Shown here: piece after piece, positions 1 to 9,673 of the stretch
Numbering within the stretch: the stretch's first letter is position 1
Layout: each line of letters opens with the position of its first letter
Assembly (NCBI GenBank): GCA_963750065.1
Contig: CAVVPK010000029.1
Coordinates: forward strand, 62,001-126,000
Origin: CAVSRC01 sp963750065
GTDB lineage: Bacteria > Pseudomonadota > Alphaproteobacteria > Rhizobiales > Kaistiaceae
Direction: 5' to 3'
Length of the DNA: 64,000 nt
The notes under the pieces: model-generated
Database searches by the model: none
The model's input: the letters and a program-made list of their open reading frames with translations, nothing else
Told to the model about the DNA's origin: nothing
Made by a program: the position numbers and the translations under genes

Positions 1-1
1 G

Positions 2-1285
<1,284 letters not shown>

Positions 1286-1433
1286 CGCTCAAGGAGCGCG
1301 GCCGCCTCGGATCAACACCTCGACCGAATGGCGGTCATGCGTTAACCGGTCAATACTGATCCGCGCAACTGCCACGTCAATTCGTCACAAATTCAACGCG
1401 CAGATCGTCAGCGCTTCCTCCGAAAATGGGCGG

Positions 1434-1511
1434 CAGCCTCAGGCCGCCGTCGACAATCAGCTCGGCGACGGTGATATAGCCGGCAAGCCGGTCCGAAAGC
1501 AGAAACACGCC
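1434..1511 (-). pseudogene. Remnant of an SDR-family dehydrogenase (C-terminus)
   Basis: On the minus strand a short frame reads FLLSDRLAGYITVAELIVDG followed by GLRL. This is the characteristic C-terminal beta strand and NAD(P)-domain end of short-chain dehydrogenases (FLASD..GYITG..L.VDGG). Nothing upstream in frame continues the SDR fold; the frame runs straight into an IS3-like fragment. The stretch is therefore read as a decayed gene end, not a small gene. Confidence 0.6.
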
Positions 1512-1580
1512 GACCGAGGGCTCGATCCCGGCTTCTGCCAGGCGCTCGGTGTATTTGATCGAGACGTACTGGGCGGATTC
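1509..1580 (-). pseudogene. Remnant of an IS3-family transposase (OrfB, rve domain)
   Basis: The minus-strand frame immediately before the SDR remnant reads ESAQYVSIKYTERLAEAGI then EPSVG. IS3-family OrfB integrases carry a very similar stretch (..SQYxSIxYTERLAEAGIxPSVGSxGDSYDNALAE). Only about 24 residues survive. The catalytic region that should follow is replaced by the SDR tail, so an IS3 insertion was largely deleted together with most of its target gene. Confidence 0.6.
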
Positions 1581-1648
1581 AATCGGTCGTCGCAACACTC
1601 TGAAATTGGAGGTTGCGATGAGCATTCGAAAGCGGCGGTCGGATCGCT

Positions 1649-1771
1649 CTGGACCAAGCAGAGGTTCACGCCGATGGGCGGCGCGATCAGGGCGCGTTCC
1701 ATCAGCACCAAGCGCAGCACGCCGAACCGCACCGGGTCAAAGCCGGCATGGACGACGATCGGCACGAAAAG
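1649..1771 (-). pseudogene. Remnant of a TRAP transporter large permease (DctM C-terminus)
   Basis: About 40 residues on the minus strand (LFVPIVVHAGFDPVRFGVL, then RLVLMERALIAPPIGVNLCL) match the last membrane segments of TRAP large subunits, whose usual form is PI..ALGFDPVWFGV....ME.ALITPP.G.NLF. Surrounding sequence in that frame is unrelated. With the adjacent IS3 and SDR scraps it marks a site of repeated insertion and deletion. Confidence 0.6.
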
Positions 1772-1869
1772 CCGGCTATTTGCAATTAATAGACAGATAG
1801 CCGGTAAGTTGGCGCGGCCATCGGTCGATGCCGATTCACGCAACAAACCGGCAGGTCAGCACGATGTCA

Positions 1870-2919
1870 CTATAACGCTGGCGCAGCCTGCGAACTGAAT
1901 GCATCGCGATATTGCCCCGGTGATACGCCGAGGCGGGCCGCGAACAGCCGGCGCAGCGCGGCCACGGAGCCGAGCCCGCATTGGCGGGCGATTTCCTTGT
2001 GGCTCAAGCGGGTCTCCTCGAGAAGCCGGGAGGCGGCCTGCAGGCGCGCGGAGGCGATGAATTCGTTGGGTGTCTGTCCGGTGTCGGTGCGGAACGCGCG
2101 ATAGAAGGTGCGCTCGCTCATCACGGCAATTTTCGCCAGGGTGCTGGTCCGTAGATCCTTGTCGAGGTTCTCGAGGCACCACGTCTGTGTCCGCCGTATC
2201 GCTGGCACGGTGGAGAATTGCGCCGCCAGCTGGGTCGAGAATTGCGCTTGCCCGCCGGTACGCTTGAGAAACAGAACTAGAGAACGCGCGATGGTGAGCG
2301 CGAGGTCGCGACCGTGATCCTCCTCGACCATCGCCAGCGCGAGATCGATCCCGGCCGAAATTCCGGCCGACGTATAGAGATTGCCGTCGCGGATGAAGAT
2401 CGGGTTGATGTCCACCGTCGCGGTGGGATTGCGCCGGGCGAGCTCCTCGCCGAACTTCCAATGCGTCGTCACGTGCTTGCCGGCGATGAGATCGGCTGCG
2501 CCAAGCGCGAACGCGCCGGTGCAGATCGAGCCGAAACGGCGCGCCTGCGGCGTGGCGAGCTTGAGCCAGTCGCTGATCGCGGGATCGCAACCTGCGTCTG
2601 GCCCGCCGCCGCCCGACACCAGCAATGTATCGACCGGCAGCGACAGCGCCGTCATCGTATAGGCGGGCATGAGGGCGAAGCCGAGCGCGGTCGGCACAGG
2701 CGCGGCGGTCGGCGCCACGGTGACGACGTCGTAGAGCTTCTGCTTGGTGATGGTATTGGCGAAGCCAAATACCTCGAGCGGCCCGGCAACGTCGAGCGGG
2801 GTAACGCCCGGATAGATCAGCATCGCAACCCGACGCGGCGCCTCGTCCGGTACGCCTTTCGGTACAGCCTGCACCGTGCCCCCCCCGGCGCGTCTCAGAA
2901 TCCGCCAAATGCGCTCCAC
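1870..2919 (-). CDS. GlxA family transcriptional regulator (DJ-1/PfpI domain plus AraC HTH)
   Basis: A cytoplasmic one-component regulator of 349 residues. Residues about 28-190 form a DJ-1/PfpI-like (class I glutamine amidotransferase) domain with the Cys-containing elbow SICTGAF at about 131-137. Residues about 240-340 are an AraC-type double helix-turn-helix (LAKIAVMSERTFYRAFR, then ARLQAASRLLEE and the second helix CGLGSVAALRRLF). The length and order are usual for GlxA-type regulators, many of which control amino-acid or quaternary-amine catabolism. The effector is not evident here. The N-terminal 20-25 residues are poorly conserved in character, so the true start may be a little downstream. 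Its nearest target cannot be named; it is divergent from the secreted-protein locus. Confidence 0.88.
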   Translation of the reverse strand: MERIWRILRRAGGGTVQAVPKGVPDEAPRRVAMLIYPGVTPLDVAGPLEVFGFANTITKQKLYDVVTVAPTAAPVPTALGFALMPAYTMTALSLPVDTLLVSGGGGPDAGCDPAISDWLKLATPQARRFGSICTGAFALGAADLIAGKHVTTHWKFGEELARRNPTATVDINPIFIRDGNLYTSAGISAGIDLALAMVEEDHGRDLALTIARSLVLFLKRTGGQAQFSTQLAAQFSTVPAIRRTQTWCLENLDKDLRTSTLAKIAVMSERTFYRAFRTDTGQTPNEFIASARLQAASRLLEETRLSHKEIARQCGLGSVAALRRLFAARLGVSPGQYRDAFSSQAAPAL

Positions 2920-3116
2920 ATACCGCCAAATCTAGTTCTACGGGAGCCGGGGTGCTTCCACAACGCCGTTGTTGGATGCCAACCTAAGGAACCGTTTTCT
3001 ATCTTCACGGCCTTTGCCGCACGCATTTGAAAGTAGAAATACATTCACAAGACGAAATCTAGAAAGTTTCTCGGGCATTTCTTCGGCAACGGTTGAAGCC
3101 GATCATTGTAAACTGA

Positions 3117-6092
3117 GTGAAAACACCGAAGACTGAAAACAAAACTTGGAGAAAGCTTCGTGCTATGAAGGAAACAATGGCGAAAACGGTCGGCGCGATT
3201 ATTCTAGAATGGCTCGATAGTATCGCGCGCGCCGCCGAACTCGTCATCGTCAACTATACCGGCAAAGACAATATTTCGCCGCGTCGCGTCCAAACCTGCG
3301 CCGGCCTCTTCACGATCGACGACAGCTTCGACGAACCGCCGCACAAGCGCCGCGGCTTGCGCGCGGCATCGGCTGGCTTGTTCGTCGTTTTCCTGGCGTT
3401 GATCGCCAGCCTGCTGGCCAGCGCCGCCGGCGCCGAGCCAGCGGTGACCTTCCAGAACAAGTGGCGCAATACCTATCTGGCGGCCCAGCCCTCCGGACCG
3501 GTGCTCGCCACCCAGGCGAACACGCCGGATGCCCAGTGGCTCCTTGAGCGGCTCGACGATGGCGGCACGCATTTCGTGCGGCTCAAGTCGGCGGCCACCG
3601 GCGGCTATCTCAACATCGAGCACGGGCCTCTGGCCATCGGCCCGGTCGAGCCCGGCTGGTATTCCGCCATGTGGCAGTTCGTCCGCTCGCCGGCGAACGA
3701 CGGGAGCTTCCGGCTGCAGAACCGCTGGAAGCCGGACGTCTATATCAACGCCGAAACGGGTGCCGTGGAAGCCGGTCCGATCCAGCCGGGCTGGGTGTCG
3801 GCGAACTGGGCCCCGCAGATCGCGACGGGAGCGTCAGTCGCCGGCGGCGTAGGCCCGATGCAGCAGCCGGCGCAGGGCGTTGAACCGTCGACTCAGCCCG
3901 CCGGTACCGGCGGCTTCCCCGCCGGGCAAGCCGGCACGGGCGGCTTCCCCGCCGGGCAGCAAGGTCAGCAGCAGGCCCAGGCTCAGGCGCCGGTCCAGGC
4001 GCCGGTGCCGGCAAACCTGCCGCCCGGTGTGGCCCAGGTAACCATCACCAACCTGCAATACCCGACGATCCGGGTCTTTCACTACGACCAGCAACAGAAC
4101 CGGACGCTCTTTGCCGACGTTGCCAACGGCCAGACCGTCAAGCAGGGCGTCGACATCGGCGGTCAGTTGCGGTTCGCCACGGATACGGATTGGGTCGGCG
4201 CCCCCTACACGGTCGGCCGGCAGCCCTCGCAGACGATCGTTTTCCAGGCCGGCCAAATCGTGCTCAACGGAAGTGCCGCTTCCGAGCGGCCCGCCGCCGC
4301 GCAGCAGCCCGCCGCCGCGGCGCCGCAGCATCCCGCCGGCTCGGTGCCGATCGTCGTCGCCAGCACCGCTACGATCCGGCTGGCGGAAATGCCCAAGACC
4401 GTTGACGGGCAGTCGCGCGCCCTGGTCGACCTCGCTCCGGGCACGTCGACGACCGTCTGGCTTGCTCCCGGCGCCGAACTCGGCGCCTACGACCTCGGCA
4501 CCAAGGCGCTCGCCGGGCAGACCTACATCGTCACCAGTGCCACGCAGGGTCAGTCGATCGTCGTGCCTTATGTCCGCCCGGGCTCGGTCCACGTCACCAT
4601 GCGCAACTCGACCCAGTCTGAACTGAGTTGCCAGGAAGTGCCCGATAATGGCAGCGCGGCGATCCCGCTGTTCTCGATCGCGCCAGGCGCCACCGTCGCC
4701 CAATACCTTCTGCCGGGCAAGACGCTCGGCTTCACGGCGGCGTCCAATCCAAGCCAGTGGCTGGGCAAGGACTACAAGGTCACGGCGGCGGCCGAGCAGT
4801 CGATCACGCTGCCGATTGCGCTCGGCGACCTCGACGCCAGCGGCACTGTCTCGGATGCCGAGGCGCAGCAGGTCGCCATGAAGATCGCCCTCGACGTGGT
4901 ACAGAGGATCCACGCGAAGGAGAACCAGCCGCAGAGCTGCTGGAAGAATTCCTACGGTCGTGGCGTCGGCACGATCCCGACCACGTGCAACGGCAACACG
5001 GAGAAGAACGCCGGCCTCTGCTACACGCGCTGCAACGCCGGCTACACGTCGTTCGTGACCATGTGCGTGCCGAGTTGCCCGCCGGGCTTCCGCGACGATG
5101 GCCTCTATTGCTACAAGCCCGGCCCGGTCAGCCGCTCCGCCTTCCCGTGGAAGCTGGGGGACACGCCCTTCAGTCTCAACGATGCCCGGGCCCGCTGCGC
5201 CAAGAGCGCGGACGGCAGGCGCTATGGCTGCGTCACCGCCAATTCGAACACCATCGTCTATTCGAACTGCCCGGCCGGCTACACCACCGCCCCGATGATC
5301 ACCAGCCTGTGCACGCCGAAGTGCCCGGCGAACACGACCGACATCGGCATCTCCTGTCAGAAGCACACCTACGACCGCGGCGTCGGGAAGATTCCGGATT
5401 GCGGCGGCGGCACGCCGCAGAAGGATACGGGCCTCTGCTACAAGTCGTGCAACCCCGGCTACAACGGCGTCGGTCCGGTGTGCTGGGGCAGCTGCCCGAC
5501 GGGCTGGGTCGATTGCGGCGCCATGTGCGGCTCGCACAAGGGCGCCTGCGCCACGTCGATTACCTACCAGGCAACGTCCGTCGGGATGGTCGCGCTCAAC
5601 GTCGCCGCTGTCGCCGCCACCGCCGGTGGCGCGGCCGGCGCCACCGCAGCAGCATCGGCCGGCAAGGCAGCGGCCGAGACGGCGGCCAAGGCGGCGGCCA
5701 AGGCGGCGGCGCGTGAGACCGCCCGCGCCGCGCTGAAGGCGCAGGTGAAGGCGGCGCTGGCCACCAAGGGCGGCGCAGCGCTCGCTGCCATCGGCAAGGA
5801 CCTGGCATTCGACTCGCTGATCAGCGCGTCGTTCGCCACCGTGATGCCGGCCTACCGGACGCTCGCGAACAACAGGCAGATCCGCGACGACATCAAGCAG
5901 AAGGTGGTTGGCATCCTGGCCGGCGACATCACCGACGCGCAGATCGACGCGGTGGTTGGCACGGCCGTCGAAAACGCCAATGCCCGGACGAGCTACGCCG
6001 ACAACTTCGACTACACGATGCTCGACCCGACGGGCGTCGCCGACGTCGTGATGGAGTTCAACCTGCCCATGTGCTCGACGATCAAGCCATGA
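3117..6092 (+). CDS. Large modular exported or membrane-anchored protein: trefoil, VHL-like repeats, EF-hand-like loop, Cys-rich block, Ala-rich helix
   Basis: A 991-residue protein I cannot name. Residues 1-80 look cytoplasmic; 84-105 is a strongly hydrophobic segment ending ASAAGA (signal anchor or late signal peptide). Residues 110-232 contain three similar beta-trefoil-like units, two with YLNIE/YINAE...PGWxSAxW. Residues 262-300 are a Gly/Gln/Pro linker with two GTGGFPAGQ repeats. Three beta-sandwich-like repeats resembling the VHL beta domain follow (about 306-380, 411-485, 489-567). Then an EF-hand-type loop DLDASGTVSDAE (571-582), a block with about 20 cysteines (608-811; YDRGVGKIP and CPPGF/CPANT motifs), an Ala/Lys-rich hydrophobic to amphipathic stretch (825-895), and a tail. 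GTG at 3117 gives the longest frame; ATG at 3165 or 3177 is possible. It heads a run of five co-oriented exported proteins. Confidence 0.8.
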   Translation: MKTPKTENKTWRKLRAMKETMAKTVGAIILEWLDSIARAAELVIVNYTGKDNISPRRVQTCAGLFTIDDSFDEPPHKRRGLRAASAGLFVVFLALIASLLASAAGAEPAVTFQNKWRNTYLAAQPSGPVLATQANTPDAQWLLERLDDGGTHFVRLKSAATGGYLNIEHGPLAIGPVEPGWYSAMWQFVRSPANDGSFRLQNRWKPDVYINAETGAVEAGPIQPGWVSANWAPQIATGASVAGGVGPMQQPAQGVEPSTQPAGTGGFPAGQAGTGGFPAGQQGQQQAQAQAPVQAPVPANLPPGVAQVTITNLQYPTIRVFHYDQQQNRTLFADVANGQTVKQGVDIGGQLRFATDTDWVGAPYTVGRQPSQTIVFQAGQIVLNGSAASERPAAAQQPAAAAPQHPAGSVPIVVASTATIRLAEMPKTVDGQSRALVDLAPGTSTTVWLAPGAELGAYDLGTKALAGQTYIVTSATQGQSIVVPYVRPGSVHVTMRNSTQSELSCQEVPDNGSAAIPLFSIAPGATVAQYLLPGKTLGFTAASNPSQWLGKDYKVTAAAEQSITLPIALGDLDASGTVSDAEAQQVAMKIALDVVQRIHAKENQPQSCWKNSYGRGVGTIPTTCNGNTEKNAGLCYTRCNAGYTSFVTMCVPSCPPGFRDDGLYCYKPGPVSRSAFPWKLGDTPFSLNDARARCAKSADGRRYGCVTANSNTIVYSNCPAGYTTAPMITSLCTPKCPANTTDIGISCQKHTYDRGVGKIPDCGGGTPQKDTGLCYKSCNPGYNGVGPVCWGSCPTGWVDCGAMCGSHKGACATSITYQATSVGMVALNVAAVAATAGGAAGATAAASAGKAAAETAAKAAAKAAARETARAALKAQVKAALATKGGAALAAIGKDLAFDSLISASFATVMPAYRTLANNRQIRDDIKQKVVGILAGDITDAQIDAVVGTAVENANARTSYADNFDYTMLDPTGVADVVMEFNLPMCSTIKP

Positions 6093-6147
6093 ACGATCCA
6101 GCTTCCCTCCGGGTCAACCGGAACAGCCCTGCCAGGAGCGTGATCAG

Positions 6148-6918
6148 ATGAAGTGGACAAGACACGGTGCGAGTCTCGCCGCAGCGGCGGCCCTGATGTT
6201 CCTTTCCGTGCTTGCGCCCGCGTTGGCGCAGCAGCCGGCCACCTATGAGCTCAGGAACGGCTGGAAGGGCACCTATCTCAGCGTCAACGGCACGGCCGTC
6301 GTGCAGAGCCCGACCTCCGGACCGGCCGCCGCGTGGATCATCGAGCAGGCCGGCGCCCAGGGCGAGATGCGCCTGCGCTCGGCCTACACCGGCGGCTACC
6401 TGACGCTGAGGGGAGGGGTGGTCCAGGCGGTGCCGCTGGCCAGCGACGCACAGAACGCGCTGTGGGTCGTCGAGGCGACCAACAGCAACCAGTATGCGCG
6501 CCTGCGCAACCTCGGCCAGTCTGGCGCCTATCTCAACATCGAGACCGGCCCCGTGCAGGCGGGCACCGTGCAGCCGGGCTGGGTCTCGGCCTTCTGGCAG
6601 GCCGCACCCTACCAGGGCAACGTCGCGAGCGCGCCGCCACCGCAACAGCCACCGCAACAGCCGTCGGCCACTCGGCCGCCCCAGGCCGCCGGCATGGTGA
6701 CGATGGACATCCTCAACCAGTCGGCCCAGCCGCTCGATATCTACGTCGACGATCGAGCCGGCAACGTCGTCTTCATCTCGACCGTCCCGCCCGGCTTTGG
6801 CGTCGCCCAGCAATCGCCCGTCGGCTTCATCTGGTGGCTGTCGCAACAAGACCAGTGGATGGGGGGCTATCAGGCCGGCACCGACGCCGAGCAACTCATC
6901 GCATATCCGCCGTCCTAA
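6148..6918 (+). CDS. Exported protein with a beta-trefoil-like domain and a VHL-beta-like domain
   Basis: 256 residues with a clear signal peptide (about 1-28, cleavage after ALA). Residues 32-150 hold three similar units (YELRNGWKGTYLS; MRLRSAYTGGYLT; YARLRN...GAYLNIETGP), each closing on a conserved Trp, as in a beta-trefoil. A Pro/Gln linker (161-180) leads to a second domain (184-253; VTMDILNQSAQPLDIYVDD...VPPG) that resembles the sandwich repeats of the preceding 991-residue protein. It is thus a short paralogue of the front half of that protein. A good ribosome site (AGGAG) lies 11 bases before the ATG. It starts 55 bases after the previous gene, so the two are probably one transcript. 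Function unknown; the architecture suggests carbohydrate or protein binding outside the cytoplasm. Confidence 0.85.
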   Translation: MKWTRHGASLAAAAALMFLSVLAPALAQQPATYELRNGWKGTYLSVNGTAVVQSPTSGPAAAWIIEQAGAQGEMRLRSAYTGGYLTLRGGVVQAVPLASDAQNALWVVEATNSNQYARLRNLGQSGAYLNIETGPVQAGTVQPGWVSAFWQAAPYQGNVASAPPPQQPPQQPSATRPPQAAGMVTMDILNQSAQPLDIYVDDRAGNVVFISTVPPGFGVAQQSPVGFIWWLSQQDQWMGGYQAGTDAEQLIAYPPS

Positions 6919-6940
6919 GGTGACGAACAGGAGAGGTCAC

Positions 6941-7762
6941 ATGACCCGCATCCACCTGACTGTCGTGCTCGCCGCTGCCACGGGCCTCATCGCGCTCGGG
7001 TCCGCTCCCGCGTCCGCGGTCCAGGCCGTTGATCCGGCGCCAAAGGCGGCACCGGCATTGCCCGACGGTTCGTTCCAGGTCGCCGGCTTCAGGTTCTTCA
7101 AAGGCAAATGGCTCGACGATGCCACCGGCGAAGTCTTCGACGAGTTGCCGCAGAGCCTGCGCAAGGTCGCGCCGACCCAGCCGAATGCCGTGGGCAGGGT
7201 ACCGAGCCGGCCACTACCCAAATTGCCGGACGAGGCGAAGGCGCCTCCGCCCCCTCCGGTTTACGATAGCGTGCCACCGCCGCCTGCTCGCGATGCCGCA
7301 TTGCCCCGCTACGAGTCGCCGACCTCGAAGTTCGACGGCAATGTGGACAACGGCGCCGGAATTGCTAACCAGCTGCCGTCTCCGCCGAAGAATGTTGCGC
7401 CGCCGCGCACGCCGCCGGGTTCGTTCCGCGGCGAAGCGACGGCCGTGGCACGCGTCAGTCCGCTGCCGAGGCGCGTGGCCAACGTCCGGCGCGCCGCCGC
7501 GGTCGTTGCCGAACAGGCCCCCCAGCGGGCCCCGTCGTTCTTCAAGCGGAACAAGTGGAAGATCATCGGAGGCTTAGTCTTTGTCGGCGCCACGGGCATC
7601 CTCATCGGCGCGCCGATGGTCGTCGAAAAGCTCGACCAGGAGGGCGTCTTCGACGGCGGCAACACCAACGACAATAGCGGCAACGCCGGCGACAACGGCA
7701 CCAACGGCACAGACGGCAACAACGGCAACGGCCTGGCCAACGGTGAACAACGATATGACTGA
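6941..7762 (+). CDS. Exported proline-rich protein with one internal membrane segment
   Basis: 273 residues, function not recognised. A signal peptide (about 1-26, ending ASA) is followed by a short conserved-looking patch (GFRFFKGKWLDDATGEVFDE, about 49-68), a long Pro-rich region with PPPPP runs (101-160), a basic stretch, one hydrophobic segment (about 207-226) and an Asn/Gly/Asp-rich tail (239-268). With both a signal sequence and a membrane segment, the Pro-rich part probably spans the periplasm. ATG at 6941 is chosen because of the GGAGAGG ribosome site just upstream and because the signal peptide begins there. It lies 22 bases after the preceding gene, in the same direction, so an operon is likely. 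Confidence 0.82.
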   Translation: MTRIHLTVVLAAATGLIALGSAPASAVQAVDPAPKAAPALPDGSFQVAGFRFFKGKWLDDATGEVFDELPQSLRKVAPTQPNAVGRVPSRPLPKLPDEAKAPPPPPVYDSVPPPPARDAALPRYESPTSKFDGNVDNGAGIANQLPSPPKNVAPPRTPPGSFRGEATAVARVSPLPRRVANVRRAAAVVAEQAPQRAPSFFKRNKWKIIGGLVFVGATGILIGAPMVVEKLDQEGVFDGGNTNDNSGNAGDNGTNGTDGNNGNGLANGEQRYD

Positions 7763-7807
7763 CGCCAAATTCGATCGCAGCGTCAACGTGAACGGATGAG
7801 GTGCCGG

Positions 7808-9613
7808 ATGACTCCCATGGCATTGGCGCGCACCGGTGCGCTCCTTCTGGCGCTTCCATTGCTGCTTGCGCCCGCGGCAGCATCCGCCGGAGGCGTCGCC
7901 GGATTTCCGATGGCGCCGGCGGACTCCAGTGCCGGCGGTTTTCCGACGGCCCCCGCAGATTCTAGCGCGGGTGGTTTCCCTTCGGCTCCCGGCGGGTTTC
8001 CATCGGCGCCGATGGCGGCCCCAGCACCGGTCGATTCCAGCGCAGGCGGCTTCCCGGGGATGGCGTCGCCGCCACAGAGGGCAGGACGCTACGACCCGAC
8101 TCCCATGTCTGGCCCGCCGTCGGCCGATGCAGGCGGGCAGGCGCAATGGCTCACCAGCCTGTCGGGCACGCCCGGAGCGGCCGACGGCATCGTGACGCTG
8201 ATTTTCGGCGTGCCGGAGACCGACGACTCGGCGTTTGCCGCCAGTTGCGGCCCCGGCTCTTCCAGCGCCGCCGCGTCGGTCGTGTTCTACGTCAATGCCG
8301 ACCTGCCCGAGGGGCAGCAGGTGAACCTGTTCATCTCCAACGGGCAGGTGGGCGGCCGCTATTCCGGCATCGTGGCGAACGGCATGGCTACCGGCGTCAC
8401 GCTTGACGTCGATGTCAACGATCCGCTGTGGACGGTCCTTGAGGGGAGTGGAAACCTCGACATAACGGTTCCCGGCACGCCGCCTCTGTCGCTGCCGCTG
8501 GCAGGCGCCGCACCGCAGGTGCAGGCTTTCCTCAGTGCCTGCGCTGCCCAGTTCGCGGCGACCGGCGCCCCAACCGGCTCGAGCAACGCCGTGCCGTTGC
8601 CGCCCTTGGGCAATGGTGCGCCGATGGCGCCCATGGGCAACGCCGCGCCGATGGCGCCCGCAGGACCGCCGCCGTCCGATGTCGGACAGACCATGCTTGC
8701 CCCCATGCCATCGGAAAAATACGTCACGCCTTCCGTGTCCCAGCTCGGCAAATGGGTCGAAGGGCTCGCCTATGACGGGCAATGGCTGTGGGCGGCCGAG
8801 AGCGGCCAGCGCACCATCGCCAAGGTCGATCCCCACACCGGCCAGGTTGCCGCACGGGTGAAGGTCGGCCGCCTGCCGGTCAGCATGGCCTCGGCCGGCA
8901 ATGGCTGGACCTATGCCCTGGTGGAAACCGACAAGACCGTCTGGCGGCAGCCGGGCAACGGCAACGGCTCCGTGCTCGCGCATCTGGCGGGCTGTCCGCA
9001 GGACATGGCGCTCGCCGGCGGCACGCCGTGGGTGCTGGTCATGCCGGACTGCAGCTCGGCACAGAGCCAGGTGGTGCGGGTCGACCCGGGCAGCGGACAG
9101 CAGGCCACCTCGCCGCTGCTTGGCGAATGGGGTCAGGCAATGACCGCGGTCGGCGGCCAGATCTGGGTTGCCCACGCCCGCGGCCCCGCGATCAGCGTGA
9201 CCGAGCAGGCAACGATGCGCACGAACTGGGTGGACGCGCGCGGCGCCTCGCTTTGGTCACTCACGGCGAATTCGACGGCGGTCTACGCAGGCGGGCGGAT
9301 CGAGGAGAACAACGACGCTGGCCTCGTTGTCATGTTCGATCCCCAGCGGCAGATCGAGATGCGCCGGGCAACCGTATCCGAGCGCGTGGCAGAGATCGCC
9401 AGCAACGATCAACACGTCGTTGCCGTCGGCGCGAAGGGCACGATCTGGGTGCTATCGGCACAGGACCTGTCGCTCGAGCAGACGATCACGTTGACGACCG
9501 GTGCCTTCGAGCCGAAGGCGGCCCTGCTCCTCGGAAACACACTTCTCGTGACCGCCGGAACCTATCAAGGCGACTCCGGCGCAATCCTGATCGTCGACAA
9601 TGTCTTCCCCTGA
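7808..9613 (+). CDS. Exported GGFP-repeat protein with a C-terminal beta-propeller-like domain
   Basis: 601 residues. A signal peptide (about 1-27) is followed by a low-complexity region with repeated PADSSAGGFP/SAPGGFP units (about 34-90). Residues about 106-250 form a compact domain with two Cys (ASCGPGSS and LSACAAQ) that I do not recognise. A Pro/Met linker (GAPMAPMGNAAPMAPAGPPP) leads to residues about 310-600, where strand motifs such as WVEGLAYDGQWLWAAESGQ, VDPHTGQ, GTPWVLVMPDC and GQIWVAHARG recur as in NHL/quinoprotein-like propellers. The start is ATG 7808, preceded by GAGG; ATG 7796 in frame is the alternative. The GGFP repeats echo those in the 991-residue protein of the same locus. 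Extracytoplasmic location is inferred; binding partner unknown. Confidence 0.84.
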   Translation: MTPMALARTGALLLALPLLLAPAAASAGGVAGFPMAPADSSAGGFPTAPADSSAGGFPSAPGGFPSAPMAAPAPVDSSAGGFPGMASPPQRAGRYDPTPMSGPPSADAGGQAQWLTSLSGTPGAADGIVTLIFGVPETDDSAFAASCGPGSSSAAASVVFYVNADLPEGQQVNLFISNGQVGGRYSGIVANGMATGVTLDVDVNDPLWTVLEGSGNLDITVPGTPPLSLPLAGAAPQVQAFLSACAAQFAATGAPTGSSNAVPLPPLGNGAPMAPMGNAAPMAPAGPPPSDVGQTMLAPMPSEKYVTPSVSQLGKWVEGLAYDGQWLWAAESGQRTIAKVDPHTGQVAARVKVGRLPVSMASAGNGWTYALVETDKTVWRQPGNGNGSVLAHLAGCPQDMALAGGTPWVLVMPDCSSAQSQVVRVDPGSGQQATSPLLGEWGQAMTAVGGQIWVAHARGPAISVTEQATMRTNWVDARGASLWSLTANSTAVYAGGRIEENNDAGLVVMFDPQRQIEMRRATVSERVAEIASNDQHVVAVGAKGTIWVLSAQDLSLEQTITLTTGAFEPKAALLLGNTLLVTAGTYQGDSGAILIVDNVFP

Positions 9614-9673
9614 CCGGCGATCGGCTGGCGTCAGTCGTCTGCCCTCGTCGCCCATCGCCAGAAGGAAACCGGC

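Noticed and set aside
3834..5537. 567-codon open frame on the minus strand
   Set aside because: Antisense to the 991-residue exported protein. The plus frame has domain repeats and patterned cysteines; the minus frame is Arg/Ala-rich without pattern.
5690..5720. GC-rich tandem repeat GCGGCCAAGGCG
   Set aside because: It encodes the Ala/Lys helix of the 991-residue protein; codon-level repetition, not a separate element.
7574..9175. 533-codon open frame on the minus strand
   Set aside because: Antisense to two exported proteins with clear signal peptides; no recognisable feature.
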